From Kribbella amoyensis (lineage in GTDB: Bacteria; Actinomycetota; Actinomycetes; Propionibacteriales; Kribbellaceae): a stretch of 64,000 bases of DNA. A model generated the notes under the pieces. It was given only the letters and a program-made list of their open reading frames with translations. It was not told the origin of the DNA and ran no database searches. The position numbers were made by a program, and so were the translations under genes. Location: NCBI RefSeq assembly GCF_007828865.1, contig NZ_VIVK01000001.1, positions 5,456,001 to 5,520,000 on the forward strand, read 5' to 3'. Shown here piece by piece: positions 36,617-44,805 of the stretch; position 1 is the first letter of the stretch; each line of letters begins with the position of its first letter.

Positions 36617-37186
36617 TTACTTGTTGATGTTGTTCTTGCGGAGGAACTCGTCGTCGAAGGTGCCAAGATAGTCGGCCCGGGGCAACGCGAAGCGCCGCGC
36701 GACGTCGCGGTAGTGGGCGTGTTCGACGAGCACCGCGGGGTCATGGATCACGTCGGCGCCGAGCAGGACGTCCTGGTCGTCATGGCGAAGGATGCACATC
36801 TTGTGCGAGTCGAGCAGCCAGTAGTCGTACGTCGGTAGGCCGAGCTCGTCGGCGCGGTCGCGTGCGATGTATCGGATGTCTTCGCCTGCTGCGGTGTTGA
36901 GCCGGGACAGGTTGAGTCCGAAGCGGGTGTAGTCGGACCACGGTTCGGTGACGACGCGGACGCGCTCGATGCGCTGGCCCTCCAGCGTGCGCCGGAGGAT
37001 CAGGCCCATCCAGTCTTCCATCCAGGAGTCGTCGCCGGGCTGTCCTGCGACGAACTTCCGGACGTGTTCGGCCTCACCGGGGTCGGCGTAGTTGTCCCGC
37101 ACCTCCAGCCGGTACGCCGTGTGCTGGTAGCTGCGGGCGAACTGGACGAATTCCGGTCCGGCGCTGACGAAGGTCGAGTCGGTCAC
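36617..37186 (-). CDS. DUF6879 family protein
   Basis: This 189-aa protein contains FVRFARS-like QFARSYQHTAYRLEVRD at the start, RIERVRVVTEPWSDYTRFGL in the centre and DYWLLDSHKMCILRHDD near the C-terminus, which are features of DUF6879. Members commonly neighbour XRE-DUF5753 regulators and probably act as partners in the same regulatory set. The GTG at 37186 overlaps the stop of the upstream small gene (GTGA). The biochemical role is unknown. Confidence 0.85.
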   Translation of the reverse strand: MTDSTFVSAGPEFVQFARSYQHTAYRLEVRDNYADPGEAEHVRKFVAGQPGDDSWMEDWMGLILRRTLEGQRIERVRVVTEPWSDYTRFGLNLSRLNTAAGEDIRYIARDRADELGLPTYDYWLLDSHKMCILRHDDQDVLLGADVIHDPAVLVEHAHYRDVARRFALPRADYLGTFDDEFLRKNNINK

Positions 37187-37422
37187 GCCGTCGTACCGGT
37201 GTGGTGAGCAACGATCAGGTCCGCGAGGCCCTTCGTGATGATGACCGCGTCCTCGCCGTCGGGGAAGTTCACGAGTTGGCCGCGGGCGTGGTCGCTGGTG
37301 AGCTTGTAGCCCTGCACGATGTATCGGCCGTCGTCGGTCGCGTAGTACGACGGGCAGCCGTCCTTTCCGGTGTTCGGGTCAGTGGCGATGTGTTCGAGCT
37401 GTTGGGGCTGCTTGTGATCCAT
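37183..37422 (-). CDS. Small protein coupled to the DUF6879 gene, 79 aa
   Basis: It begins MDHKQPQQLEHIATDPN and includes GCPSYYATDDGRYIVQGYKL and NFPDGEDAVIITKGLADLI. It resembles small proteins that accompany XRE-DUF5753 genes, but I do not assign it to DUF397. ATG at 37422 has aggag seven bases upstream and is preferred to a longer start. It heads the three-gene minus-strand set. Confidence 0.75.
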   Translation of the reverse strand: MDHKQPQQLEHIATDPNTGKDGCPSYYATDDGRYIVQGYKLTSDHARGQLVNFPDGEDAVIITKGLADLIVAHHTGTTA

Positions 37423-37635
37423 GTGCAATCTCCTGGGTGAGGCGATCCGGCTGTTCACTCAGCGTGCGGGAACGCTCGCGCAACAGTCAACACCTTCACG
37501 AGAAATTGCAAGCAACTTTCTTCAACTCGCGCGGACCGCTCCCTAGCGTTGTAGTCATCGGCCAGGGCTGCGGTTGAGCGCGTTCTCCTGCCCTGTCGCC
37601 CTGGCCGCTCCAACAATGGCTCTGTCGGAGGAAGA

Positions 37636-37797
37636 GTGAACGCAACCGAGCAGCAAGCGCGGGACTGGCCAGTGCTCCGTGCAGCCCACGAGTTGGATTG
37701 CGACGGCAGGAACCCTCGCACGAACGAACCCTGCCTCCTGGGCTATCACCGCGGACCGCATCGGGACAAGGCCGGCGACGAGTGGCTCGACGACTGA
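37636..37797 (+). CDS. Tiny protein divergent from the regulatory set, 53 aa
   Basis: GTG at 37636 follows ggaggaa closely. The peptide includes RAAHELDCDGRNPRTNEP and ends LGYHRGPHRDKAGDEWLDD. Short proteins with this HRxxHRD...EWLDD ending recur near XRE-DUF5753 genes in actinomycetes, to my recollection. The conserved Cys and His residues could bind a metal. It is divergent from the minus-strand trio across a 213-base gap that should hold promoters for both sides. Confidence 0.6.
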   Translation: MNATEQQARDWPVLRAAHELDCDGRNPRTNEPCLLGYHRGPHRDKAGDEWLDD

Positions 37798-38276
37798 CTC
37801 ACCTCAGCCACGGAGCACTTCGGGCTGCCAACGCTCGCGCATACGCGCCATCCGCGGGAGTCCGGGTGGCGTGGACATCGTTGAGTGGGCCTGCACACCG
37901 CGTTCTGATGTACACGCGTCTGCTGGCGGAGAACGCGTCGAACTCTCGCGTGCCTCAGGGCCGGCGGCACGGACTCGGCCAACCCCTTCGCCTGTCTCGG
38001 ATGAACCGGTCCTGGTCAAAGGGTTATGCCAACGCCCGCCGGGCCAATACCGAGGTCAGCGCATCGACAGGCCAGGGTCATGTCCAAGATCCATACGGCC
38101 GCCTAGGCCACGGCAACTCGCTGATCAGCCGTCTCTGTGCCAGAGAAAGTTGCTCCCGAAGCGCGGCGTTGGCCTGCTGAAGGGGTCTACTCTTGCAAGT
38201 CGCTAGAACCTCGTCGAAGGGGTACGTGGTCTTGGTCACTGAATTGGCGCGCCGGAGATGCTGGGGTGGAGCGTAG
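37798..38276. other. Gap with no supported gene
   Basis: No open frame here shows convincing family resemblance. A minus-strand frame of 53 codons (38239 to 38078) with a leucine-rich LREQLSLAQRRL stretch is possible but has no ribosome site. Confidence 0.5.
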
Positions 38277-39290
38277 TTGGCAGACGACGACGAAGGACTC
38301 GGGCGCACCGCCACGGCCGCAGTGCACAACGCCCACGCGAGTACGAGCGGACGCGAGTATTGGCGGCGGCAATTGCCGGCGAGAGACGCTGAGGAGATGC
38401 TCCGGAGGTCCACGGCAGTTGCGGAGGCTGACCGCAACGAGGCAGAGCAGAAGCGGGCCGCGGCCGCTGTCCAAGCAGGACGGTTGGTCGTGCGGGGCTA
38501 CACCTACGCCGCAATCAGCCGAGCCGCCAGAGTGACGCCACAGACCATAGCTGCGTGGGCGGCGCGGGCACCTGCGGAGAGTTTGGCAGGACTCGTCGAG
38601 GATGCGCCGCACAACGAGCCCCTCCAATTCGGGGTGCCCGCAGCGGAGCGTCATCCCGTTCCGGCCAAAGACGCAGACATGATGCTTGAACTGCAGTTGC
38701 GGATCCTCGAATCCCCTCGCGACACAAGCGCACGCTCTGCGCTCAACTTGCTATGCGCACAGTTGCGTCGGCGCGGTTACAGTTTGCAGGCAATGGCCGA
38801 GATTCTTGACTTGTCTCGGGAGGCGGTTCGGCAGAAGACAGAACAGGTGCCTGACGAGTTACTGTCGCACATCCTGCCGGACGCATCGACGATGCGTCAG
38901 ACGCCAAGTCCACTCCTGGAACGGCCACGTGCATGGCTGACAGCTGAGGAGGTCGCTCGCGCGCGGGAGCTCATCCCTGTCGCTGCTCGCCACCGAGCGC
39001 CGACACCTCCGGATTCGGAAGTCGGACGCGCCTTCGGCGAGTTGATGAACATCTACTTCGCTGGTGAGGCGCGTGGCGTGACGACGTACACGATGGCGCA
39101 GCAACTGGATCTCACACCTGCTGCGATAAAGCACCGAATGGCTCGTGTCCGCGGAACCTTACCGCCTTCGATGCGCCCGCTCAGTACCGATGGCGCGCCG
39201 CCAACGGTCCTGGATCGGCCAGGGAGGCTGGGTGATTTCAGCCCAGAGACAACTCCGAATCCGGCAGAGGTCGCCTCCAGCCCTGGTTGA
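38277..39290 (+). CDS. Unknown protein with three HTH-like segments
   Basis: The 337-aa product has three spaced segments that look like helix-turn-helix units: GYTYAAISRAARVTPQTIAAW (about residues 74-94; core AAISRAARVTPQTI), GYSLQAMAEILDLSREAVRQ (about 162-181) and VTTYTMAQQLDLTPAAIKHR (about 262-281). The N-terminal part is charged and helical. The start is TTG 38277, right after an in-frame TAG; gtggag lies upstream. The repeats suggest a sequence-specific DNA-binding protein, perhaps the recognition partner of the nuclease-like gene that overlaps its 3' end by 59 bases. Confidence 0.65.
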   Translation: MADDDEGLGRTATAAVHNAHASTSGREYWRRQLPARDAEEMLRRSTAVAEADRNEAEQKRAAAAVQAGRLVVRGYTYAAISRAARVTPQTIAAWAARAPAESLAGLVEDAPHNEPLQFGVPAAERHPVPAKDADMMLELQLRILESPRDTSARSALNLLCAQLRRRGYSLQAMAEILDLSREAVRQKTEQVPDELLSHILPDASTMRQTPSPLLERPRAWLTAEEVARARELIPVAARHRAPTPPDSEVGRAFGELMNIYFAGEARGVTTYTMAQQLDLTPAAIKHRMARVRGTLPPSMRPLSTDGAPPTVLDRPGRLGDFSPETTPNPAEVASSPG

Positions 39291-39564
39291 TCCCGAAGCT
39301 CAACATGCGAGCACAGTCCGGCATATGAGTCTGGTGCGCGAGCTTCGTCAGGCGGCTCGAAGTGGCGGTCACACGACGGAGGTGTGGGATGTAGGTCAGG
39401 ACGCGAGCTTTCGCTGCGGCACGATGCTGGTGAATGTCGAGGTGAAGTCGATCGAGTCCGGCATCGAGCAATACCGACTCGGTGTGGGCCAGTTGGCGGA
39501 GCAGGTTCAGCGCCACCTGGACCACATGGGACTGCCCCCGGTTCGGTTGACTCCTGATCTGTGA
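39232..39564 (+). pseudogene. Nuclease-like gene truncated by the IS3 element
   Basis: GTG 39232 has gggagg four bases upstream. The first 98 codons are host sequence and the last 12 are read from the IS3 left end, whose first base is 39527. Near the truncation point are VNVEVKSIESG and YRLGVGQLAEQ. E-x-K after a beta strand followed by RLGxGQL is a pattern seen in PD-(D/E)xK nucleases. The downstream part is missing, and no continuation was found after 40786. The nuclease call is tentative. Confidence 0.5.
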
Positions 39565-39596
39565 GGACTTGGGTCCTTGCTGGAAGGATGTCTGTC

Positions 39597-39881
39597 ATGC
39601 CGAAAGCGTTGCCTGAGGAGTTCCGCCGCGATGTGGTCGCCTTGGCCCGCAAAGGTGAGGCGCCGGTCAGCCAGATCGCGAAGGACTTCGGGATCTCTCC
39701 ATCGTGCCTGCGGCGCTGGCTGAAACTGGCCGAGATCGAAGACGGCAACCGGCCCGGAGCGACCCAGGCCGAGTCCGACGAACTTCGGGAGGCCAGGAAG
39801 CGGGTCCGGCAACTGGAACAGGAGAACGAGATCCTGCGCCGGGCCGCGGCCTACTTCGCCCGCGACATCAACCCAAAATGA
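39597..39881 (+). CDS. IS3-family transposase OrfA
   Basis: This 94-aa protein has an N-terminal HTH with VSQIAKDFGISPSCLRRWL and a leucine-zipper-like ARKRVRQLEQENEILRRAA near the C-terminus. Both are standard for OrfA, which binds the terminal repeats. ATG 39597 is preferred, with ggaagg nine bases upstream. Its TGA overlaps the OrfB ATG (ATGA). Confidence 0.92.
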   Translation: MPKALPEEFRRDVVALARKGEAPVSQIAKDFGISPSCLRRWLKLAEIEDGNRPGATQAESDELREARKRVRQLEQENEILRRAAAYFARDINPK

Positions 39882-40744
39882 TGTACCCGCTGGTCCTCGA
39901 TCTAGCCGCCGACAGCGTCCCTGTCGCGGTGACCTGCCGGGTGCTCGGCTTCTCCAAGCAAGCCTTCTACAAATGGCGTAAAGATCCTGTCACACCAAGA
40001 GATTTCGACAACGCTTACCTGATCAACGCAGCCCGTGACATCCATGCCGACGACCCGGCGTTCGGGTACCGGTTCATCGCCGACGAACTCACAGGCCAAG
40101 GCCATGTGGCCAGCGAGAACCGGGTTGCGAGGTTATGCAGCCAGGAGCGGATCTGGTCGGTCCACGCCAAGAAACGCGGCCTGAACCGTAAGGCCGGCCC
40201 GCCGGTCCACGACGACCATGTGAAGAAGGTGTTCACCGCCCCGGCACCGAACCTGGTCTGGCTGACCGACATCACCGAACACGCCACCGCCGAGGGCAAG
40301 CTGTATCTATGCGCGATCAAGGACGTCTACTCCAACCGGATCGTCGGCTACTCCATCGATTCGCGGATGAAGGCACAGCTGGCGGTGTCGGCCCTTCGCA
40401 ACGCGATCGCCCAACGCACACCTGCTGCCGGACTCATCGTCCACAGCGACCGCGGTAGCCAGTTCCGGTCCAAGAAGTACATCCGCGTACTCAAAGCCCA
40501 CGCACTGCGCGGGTCGATGGGCAGAGTCGGTGCCTGCGGCGACAACGCCGCGATGGAATCCTTCTTCGCCCTACTCCAAAAGAATGTCCTCGACCGGCAA
40601 CGCTGGACCAGCCGCCACGAACTCAGACTCGCGATCGTCGCCTGGATCGAAACCAGCTACCACCGACGACGCCGACAACGCCGCCTCGGCAAACTCACAC
40701 CCATCGAGTTTGAGATGATCCAACCCGCCGCACACGCGGCCTGA
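39878..40744 (+). CDS. IS3-family transposase OrfB (DDE integrase core)
   Basis: This 288-aa protein has the rve catalytic core: first Asp in VWLTDITEH, second in VHSDRGSQF and the glutamate in AAMESFFALLQKN. HTH_21 sequence DPAFGYRFIADEL lies upstream. The open frame extends back to 39704 inside orfA, so a frameshifted OrfAB fusion is possible, although an own ATG at 39878 exists and no obvious slippery A-rich run is seen. It ends 16 bases before the right inverted repeat. Confidence 0.94.
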   Translation: MMYPLVLDLAADSVPVAVTCRVLGFSKQAFYKWRKDPVTPRDFDNAYLINAARDIHADDPAFGYRFIADELTGQGHVASENRVARLCSQERIWSVHAKKRGLNRKAGPPVHDDHVKKVFTAPAPNLVWLTDITEHATAEGKLYLCAIKDVYSNRIVGYSIDSRMKAQLAVSALRNAIAQRTPAAGLIVHSDRGSQFRSKKYIRVLKAHALRGSMGRVGACGDNAAMESFFALLQKNVLDRQRWTSRHELRLAIVAWIETSYHRRRRQRRLGKLTPIEFEMIQPAAHAA

Positions 40745-41028
40745 ACCACCACACCCCGCGAGTCAACTAAACCCGGGGCAGTCCCAAGCTTGTCCACGCT
40801 GCGGCGAGTTTGACTCTCACCGGGATCGGCTGGTCTTGCAGCGTTGTGGTGGGTTGACGTGTACTCATCCTGGGCTCCGTGTGTGGTGAGGATCGGTACG
40901 TCCACGATCACCGAGCCCTGCGTCGGGCACCTCGGCCCGGAGGCTGGAGGTCACCTGGCCGATGGCATGGTCTCTGTCTAGTTCTTTCGGTGGGTACGCC
41001 GAGGGGCGCCGATCCCTACCCTGGAGCC

Positions 41029-42168
41029 GTGGACACTGTCCGGCGCTCCATCTGGCATGAGCCGCGGCCTGCTGACGCCCCACCGATCGGTCGTCTCGAC
41101 TGGCTGTTGGTGGGCGTGTTCACGGCCGCCACCTTGGTCGAGGGCATCGTTCGGCCGGGCTTGGCCTGGCGGCCCCTCGTGACGGTGCTCGCCCTGGCGC
41201 TGATCCCTGCCCTGCTCTGGCGGCGGGCCCGCCCTCTGATGGCCGCCCTGGTCGGATGGGGCGTCGCCGGGCTGCTCTCGGCCATTCAGCTGACTGCGCA
41301 GGCCGGGGACCTCGGCCTCTACTCCATGATGGCCATCCTGATCCTGCTCTACTCCCTGGTGCGGTGGGGCTCGGGACGGGAGATCGTCGTGGGGACGGCG
41401 TTCGTGACAGTCGTCGTCGTGCTGGGGATGTACGTCTCCTCCGCGGGCTGGGCCGACGCTTTCGGCGGGATCGTCCTCTTGCTGTTGTTCGTCGCCCTCG
41501 CGGCGGTGTTCCGCTACCGCGCGGCCCTCTGGCATCGCCAACAGCGCGAGATCCGCAATCAGGAGCGGGTGGCGCTGGCTCGCGAGCTGCACGACATCGT
41601 GGCCCACCACGTCTCGGCCATCGCGGTGCAGGCGCAGGCCGGTGGCGTGGTCGCCGCCATCCAGCCTGAGAAGGCTGCCGAGGTCCTGGCCGCGATCGAG
41701 TCCGAAGCGTCCCGAACCCTGGCGGAGATGAGATCCATGGTGCGAGTGTTGCGTGACGAGGAAGCCGTCGCCTATTCACCGCAACTGGGCGTCGCGGACC
41801 TGCCTGCTCTGGCGCGCGCCGACGCGACACCCACCGTCGCGGTCTCGCTGGACGGTTCGTTGACCCGGCTGGCACGACCCGTGGACGCCGCGCTCTACCG
41901 GCTCGCGCAGGAGTCGCTGACCAACGCCGTATGGCACGCTCGGAGCGCGACCCGCGTCGGGATCGATGTACGCCGGGAGGGCGACGCCGTCCGGCTGCGT
42001 GTCAGCGACGATGGACGGACCGAGCCAGGGCCGGCCCCGGAGCCTGGGTTCGGCCTGCAGGGCATGGCCGAACGCGCCCAGCTCCTCGGCGGATCGCTCT
42101 CCGCGGGGCCGGGGCCAGACGGTGGCTGGGTGGTCGAGGCCGTGCTGCCGGTGGAGGCGCGGGCATGA
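41029..42168 (+). CDS. Two-component sensor histidine kinase (NarL/DesK-type)
   Basis: This 379-aa kinase has about four or five N-terminal membrane segments (residues about 20-165). Its HisKA_3 dimerisation domain contains ARELHDIVAHHVSAIAVQAQ with the phospho-accepting histidine near residue 188. The HATPase region has LAQESLTNAVWHA (N-box) and VSDDG and GFGLQGMAERAQLLGG (G-box). GTG 41029 lies seven bases after TACCCT (41017-41022), so it may be leaderless. The stop overlaps the response-regulator ATG (ATGA). Signal unknown. Confidence 0.9.
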   Translation: MDTVRRSIWHEPRPADAPPIGRLDWLLVGVFTAATLVEGIVRPGLAWRPLVTVLALALIPALLWRRARPLMAALVGWGVAGLLSAIQLTAQAGDLGLYSMMAILILLYSLVRWGSGREIVVGTAFVTVVVVLGMYVSSAGWADAFGGIVLLLLFVALAAVFRYRAALWHRQQREIRNQERVALARELHDIVAHHVSAIAVQAQAGGVVAAIQPEKAAEVLAAIESEASRTLAEMRSMVRVLRDEEAVAYSPQLGVADLPALARADATPTVAVSLDGSLTRLARPVDAALYRLAQESLTNAVWHARSATRVGIDVRREGDAVRLRVSDDGRTEPGPAPEPGFGLQGMAERAQLLGGSLSAGPGPDGGWVVEAVLPVEARA

Positions 42169-42821
42169 GCATCCGTGTAGTCGTAGCCGACGACCAGGAC
42201 CTGGTCCGGACCGGGCTCGTCATGATCCTCGGTGCCCAACCCGACCTCGAGGTCGCGGGGGAGGCAGCAGACGGGCTCGAAGCGCTCGACCTGGCGACCC
42301 GGCTGCGTCCCGATGTCCTCCTCGTCGACATCCGGATGCCCGGGCTCGACGGCATCGAAGTGACCCGGCGCCTGGCCGGGGAGGGTGTTGCCGACCCGAT
42401 GGCGGTCGTCGTGATCACAACCTTCGACCTCGATGAGTACGTCCTCGGCGCCCTCCGGGCCGGCGCCCGAGGCTTCCTGCTCAAAGATGCTGGGCCGGAG
42501 CTGCTCGTGCAGGCCATCCACGCGGCGGCCAACGGGGACGCGCTGATCGCCCCCAACGTCACCCGCCGACTGCTGGCGACCTTCGCCGACCAGGCGCCGG
42601 TGGTACCGGTCCAGCCCATCGACCCGCTCACCGAGCGCGAGGAGGAGGTGCTCGCGCTGGTGGCACGGGGCCGCACCAACGCCGAGATCGCCACCGAGCT
42701 GTTTGTCGGCCTGAGCACGGTCAAGACCCACGTCGCCTCCTTGCTGACCAAACTCGGCGCCCGCAACCGCGTCGAGATCGCGATGTGGGCCTACGACACC
42801 AAACGCGTGAGAGCCGATTAA
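42165..42821 (+). CDS. LuxR/NarL-type response regulator
   Basis: This 218-aa regulator has a receiver domain with acidic pocket VADDQD, phospho-acceptor D55 in LLVDIRMPG and lysine in FLLKDAG. The C-terminal LuxR HTH is LTEREEEVLALVARG ... ELFVGLSTVKTHVASLLTKL. ggagg (42153-42157) precedes ATG 42165. It pairs with the kinase just upstream; targets are not evident nearby. Its stop is followed at once by an IS3 remnant. Confidence 0.93.
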   Translation: MSIRVVVADDQDLVRTGLVMILGAQPDLEVAGEAADGLEALDLATRLRPDVLLVDIRMPGLDGIEVTRRLAGEGVADPMAVVVITTFDLDEYVLGALRAGARGFLLKDAGPELLVQAIHAAANGDALIAPNVTRRLLATFADQAPVVPVQPIDPLTEREEEVLALVARGRTNAEIATELFVGLSTVKTHVASLLTKLGARNRVEIAMWAYDTKRVRAD

Positions 42822-42892
42822 TCGGTACAGATCGCGGCGTAGGCACGTGGGGTTCGGTAGCCCAGCGATGAGTACGGTTGGTAGGGCTGTCG
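42818..42892 (-). mobile_element. Remnant of an IS3-family OrfB C-terminus
   Basis: On the minus strand, 23 codons read QPYQPYSSLGYRTPRAYAAI and end CTD-stop at 42818. This matches the conserved PHSSLGYRTPxE tail of IS3 OrfB. It differs from the tail of the complete IS3 nearby (HRRRRQRRLGKLTPIEFE), so it comes from another element. It is squeezed between the response regulator and the phosphotransferase and may have shaped the end of both. Confidence 0.8.
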
Positions 42893-42893
42893 C

Positions 42894-43751
42894 CTACCAG
42901 ACGACTTCGTCGAGTGCCGGCCACGGCGGACCGTCCCGCAGAGCGCGAAGGAACGCCACTCCCGATGCTCTGCCGCTCGGGTGTTCGTCGTTGAGACTCC
43001 AGCGATGCGCAGCGATGATCGCGAGGACGACGCCCCTGCACTCGCCGACCAAGTCCTGGTCGGCGTCGGGATAGTGCCGGCTGACCTCGCTGGGCGCCCA
43101 GGCCAGGTCGTACTCGACTGGGCCTCGGGCGGTGTTTTCGAAGTCGATGAAGAGGGGTCCGTCCTTCGTGGTGAGGATGTTGAACGGGTGTGGCTCGCCG
43201 TGCAGCAACTGTTCGGTGCGGTGCCGGTCGACGATTGATCGCCCCAGATCGTGCAGCGCGTTGGCGAGCAGGGCCCGGTCCGTATCCCCGAGATCGGGAG
43301 TGACTTCACGGCTGGCAACGTCGCGTTGAGTGGCAGCCACTCGATCCATGAAGTGTGGCGTCGTGACCTCGATCTGCCGCAGGCCGGCATGAAGGCGCGC
43401 GAGCGCCTGCGCGTACTCGGCCGGCGGAAGCATTCGAGACTGCACAGGTTCGAAGTAGGCCCACAGGGCGATCTTGAAGCCGTCCTGCACGAAGACGCGT
43501 GGTTCGACCCGAGGCTCGAGCGGAGCGACAGGACTGTCCGTCGACGCCAGCCGTCGCACGAGTTCAACTTCTTGCTCGGCGCTTGCGAAATGCGTCATGG
43601 GCGTGACTCGGGCGACGGTGTCGCAGGGCGTCAGGCGGATGACGAGTCGGTTGGAGTCGCTGAGAACGATCGCGTCGTCAACGGCCAAGTCGAGTTCTGA
43701 TGCGGTCGCCATCGCCGCGGCCACCGCACGCCGCGCGTCAGTTGCTTCCAT
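42894..43751 (-). CDS. Aminoglycoside phosphotransferase-fold kinase
   Basis: This 285-aa APH-family protein has the Brenner-type motif LLHGEPHPFNIL (about residue 183) and the DFG-like LFIDFENTARGP. The catalytic aspartate of HGDxHxxN is glutamate here, a variant I recall in a subgroup of this family. Substrates may be antibiotics, sugars or choline-like alcohols. ATG 43751 follows gaaggggg, and it overlaps the upstream P-loop kinase gene by 14 bases. Resistance is possible but not shown. Confidence 0.85.
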   Translation of the reverse strand: MEATDARRAVAAAMATASELDLAVDDAIVLSDSNRLVIRLTPCDTVARVTPMTHFASAEQEVELVRRLASTDSPVAPLEPRVEPRVFVQDGFKIALWAYFEPVQSRMLPPAEYAQALARLHAGLRQIEVTTPHFMDRVAATQRDVASREVTPDLGDTDRALLANALHDLGRSIVDRHRTEQLLHGEPHPFNILTTKDGPLFIDFENTARGPVEYDLAWAPSEVSRHYPDADQDLVGECRGVVLAIIAAHRWSLNDEHPSGRASGVAFLRALRDGPPWPALDEVVW

Positions 43752-44304
43752 CTCCGTGCCCCCTTCCCGCGCTGTCGACTGACCCGTCGAGGAATTGCCT
43801 GATCGCCCGTTTGGACCTGAGCACGTGCCGGGTCGCGTGTTGCCCGTGTCGCGCGATGATCGCTTTCTCTCGTTCGGGTTCCGCGCGCCGGTTCCGCCAG
43901 ATCCGGGGGATGAGGCGCCATTCATCGCGCAGCCGTTGCCAGGCCGAGTACTCACATCCTTCAGGCAGCGTGTCCGGCATTCGGCAGCCGCGCAGCAGCG
44001 CTCGTCCCGCGCACCGCCACCACGGCGTGGCCAGGACCACCACGGTGTCGGCGCGTTCGAGCCGGAGATCGAGCGTCTCCGTGTAGTTGCCATCGGCGAT
44101 CCATGCGTCGTTGGCAAGGAGGACATGTTGTTTCTCGCGCCACTCGGCCTCCGACGGTTCGGTCCAGCCCGCCTTCCAGAAGTGGAGGTCCAGATGAATG
44201 AGCGGCAGGCCGGACTTGACCGCAAGCGCCCGGGAGAACGTGGATTTCCCGGATCCAGCCATCCCGGTGACGACGATGCGGCGTTGCGTTTCGTGGGGGT
44301 ACAT
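43738..44304 (-). CDS. P-loop kinase, FlaR/topology-modulation type
   Basis: This 188-aa protein has Walker A GMAGSGKST (residues 14-22), then LPLIHLDLHFWKAGW, the LDxxxWxxxW pattern of the FlaR-like AAA/adenylate-kinase-fold group, and WIADGNYTETLDLRLERAD. C-terminal RRAEPEREKAI is basic. The family phosphorylates unknown small substrates. ATG 44304 has gagg upstream. It is the first gene of a two-gene unit with the phosphotransferase. Confidence 0.85.
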   Translation of the reverse strand: MYPHETQRRIVVTGMAGSGKSTFSRALAVKSGLPLIHLDLHFWKAGWTEPSEAEWREKQHVLLANDAWIADGNYTETLDLRLERADTVVVLATPWWRCAGRALLRGCRMPDTLPEGCEYSAWQRLRDEWRLIPRIWRNRRAEPEREKAIIARHGQHATRHVLRSKRAIRQFLDGSVDSAGRGHGDGSN

Positions 44305-44805
44305 GACACCTCGCAGAGTCGCAGTGGTGCCAGATTCGATTACCTGAGGGCTGTCTGCGCCGTGGTATCGAAGCTGGCAAATGACCTTCTGCGACACGGC
44401 AGGATCAAGGACGCCTCGGCGGAGCTTGCTGGGTTCTCACGAACGCCACGCAACGCCAAATTGGCCACCGGGCAAGGCTTCCCGCGATCACGAAGCTCCC
44501 GGCGGCATCGCATTGCTGCATACCTGCGCAGCACGCGACAACACGTCCGTACCTACCGTGTCAGCGCGTGCCCCGCCGGCCGGGTAGGTCGCGATGCACC
44601 CGACCCCAGACGCCATCCGCCATGATCAGCCTCTCCACGAGGATTCAAGGAACGGGCCCGCAACTGCCGGCCGTCCGTCGAGCGCGATTCTAGCGCGTCA
44701 CGCGGCATCTGCCATTCGCGTTGGCCTCCGCCCTCGATCGCGGCTGGTGTTGGTCAGTCTGGACGGCACATCGCCTATAGGCCCTTGGCTTTGGCTCGTG
44801 TCAGA
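44305..44805. other. Gap of about 500 bases without a supported gene
   Basis: Several open frames exist on both strands but none resembles a known protein or has a ribosome site. A TATAGG box at 44776-44781 could be the -10 of the downstream repeat gene. The region may hold the right edge of the island. Confidence 0.5.

Larger units (their letters stand above)
39527..40786 (+). mobile_element. Complete IS3-family insertion sequence, 1260 bp
   Basis: The 27-bp terminal inverted repeats, 39527-39553 and 40760-40786, match at 24 of 27 positions and begin TGGGACTGCCCC. Two overlapping transposase frames lie between them. No 3-4-bp target duplication is seen (ACA on the left, AGC on the right), which points to a deletion or rearrangement at one end after insertion. 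Confidence 0.92.

Noticed and set aside
38078..38239. Minus-strand frame of 53 codons with LREQLSLAQRRL
   Set aside because: No ribosome site and no recognised family; kept only as a possibility in the gap entry.
40787..41028. Possible cysteine-rich fragment (ACPRCGEF) right of the IS3 element
   Set aside because: Too short, no matching continuation on either side, and no clear transposase or zinc-ribbon match.
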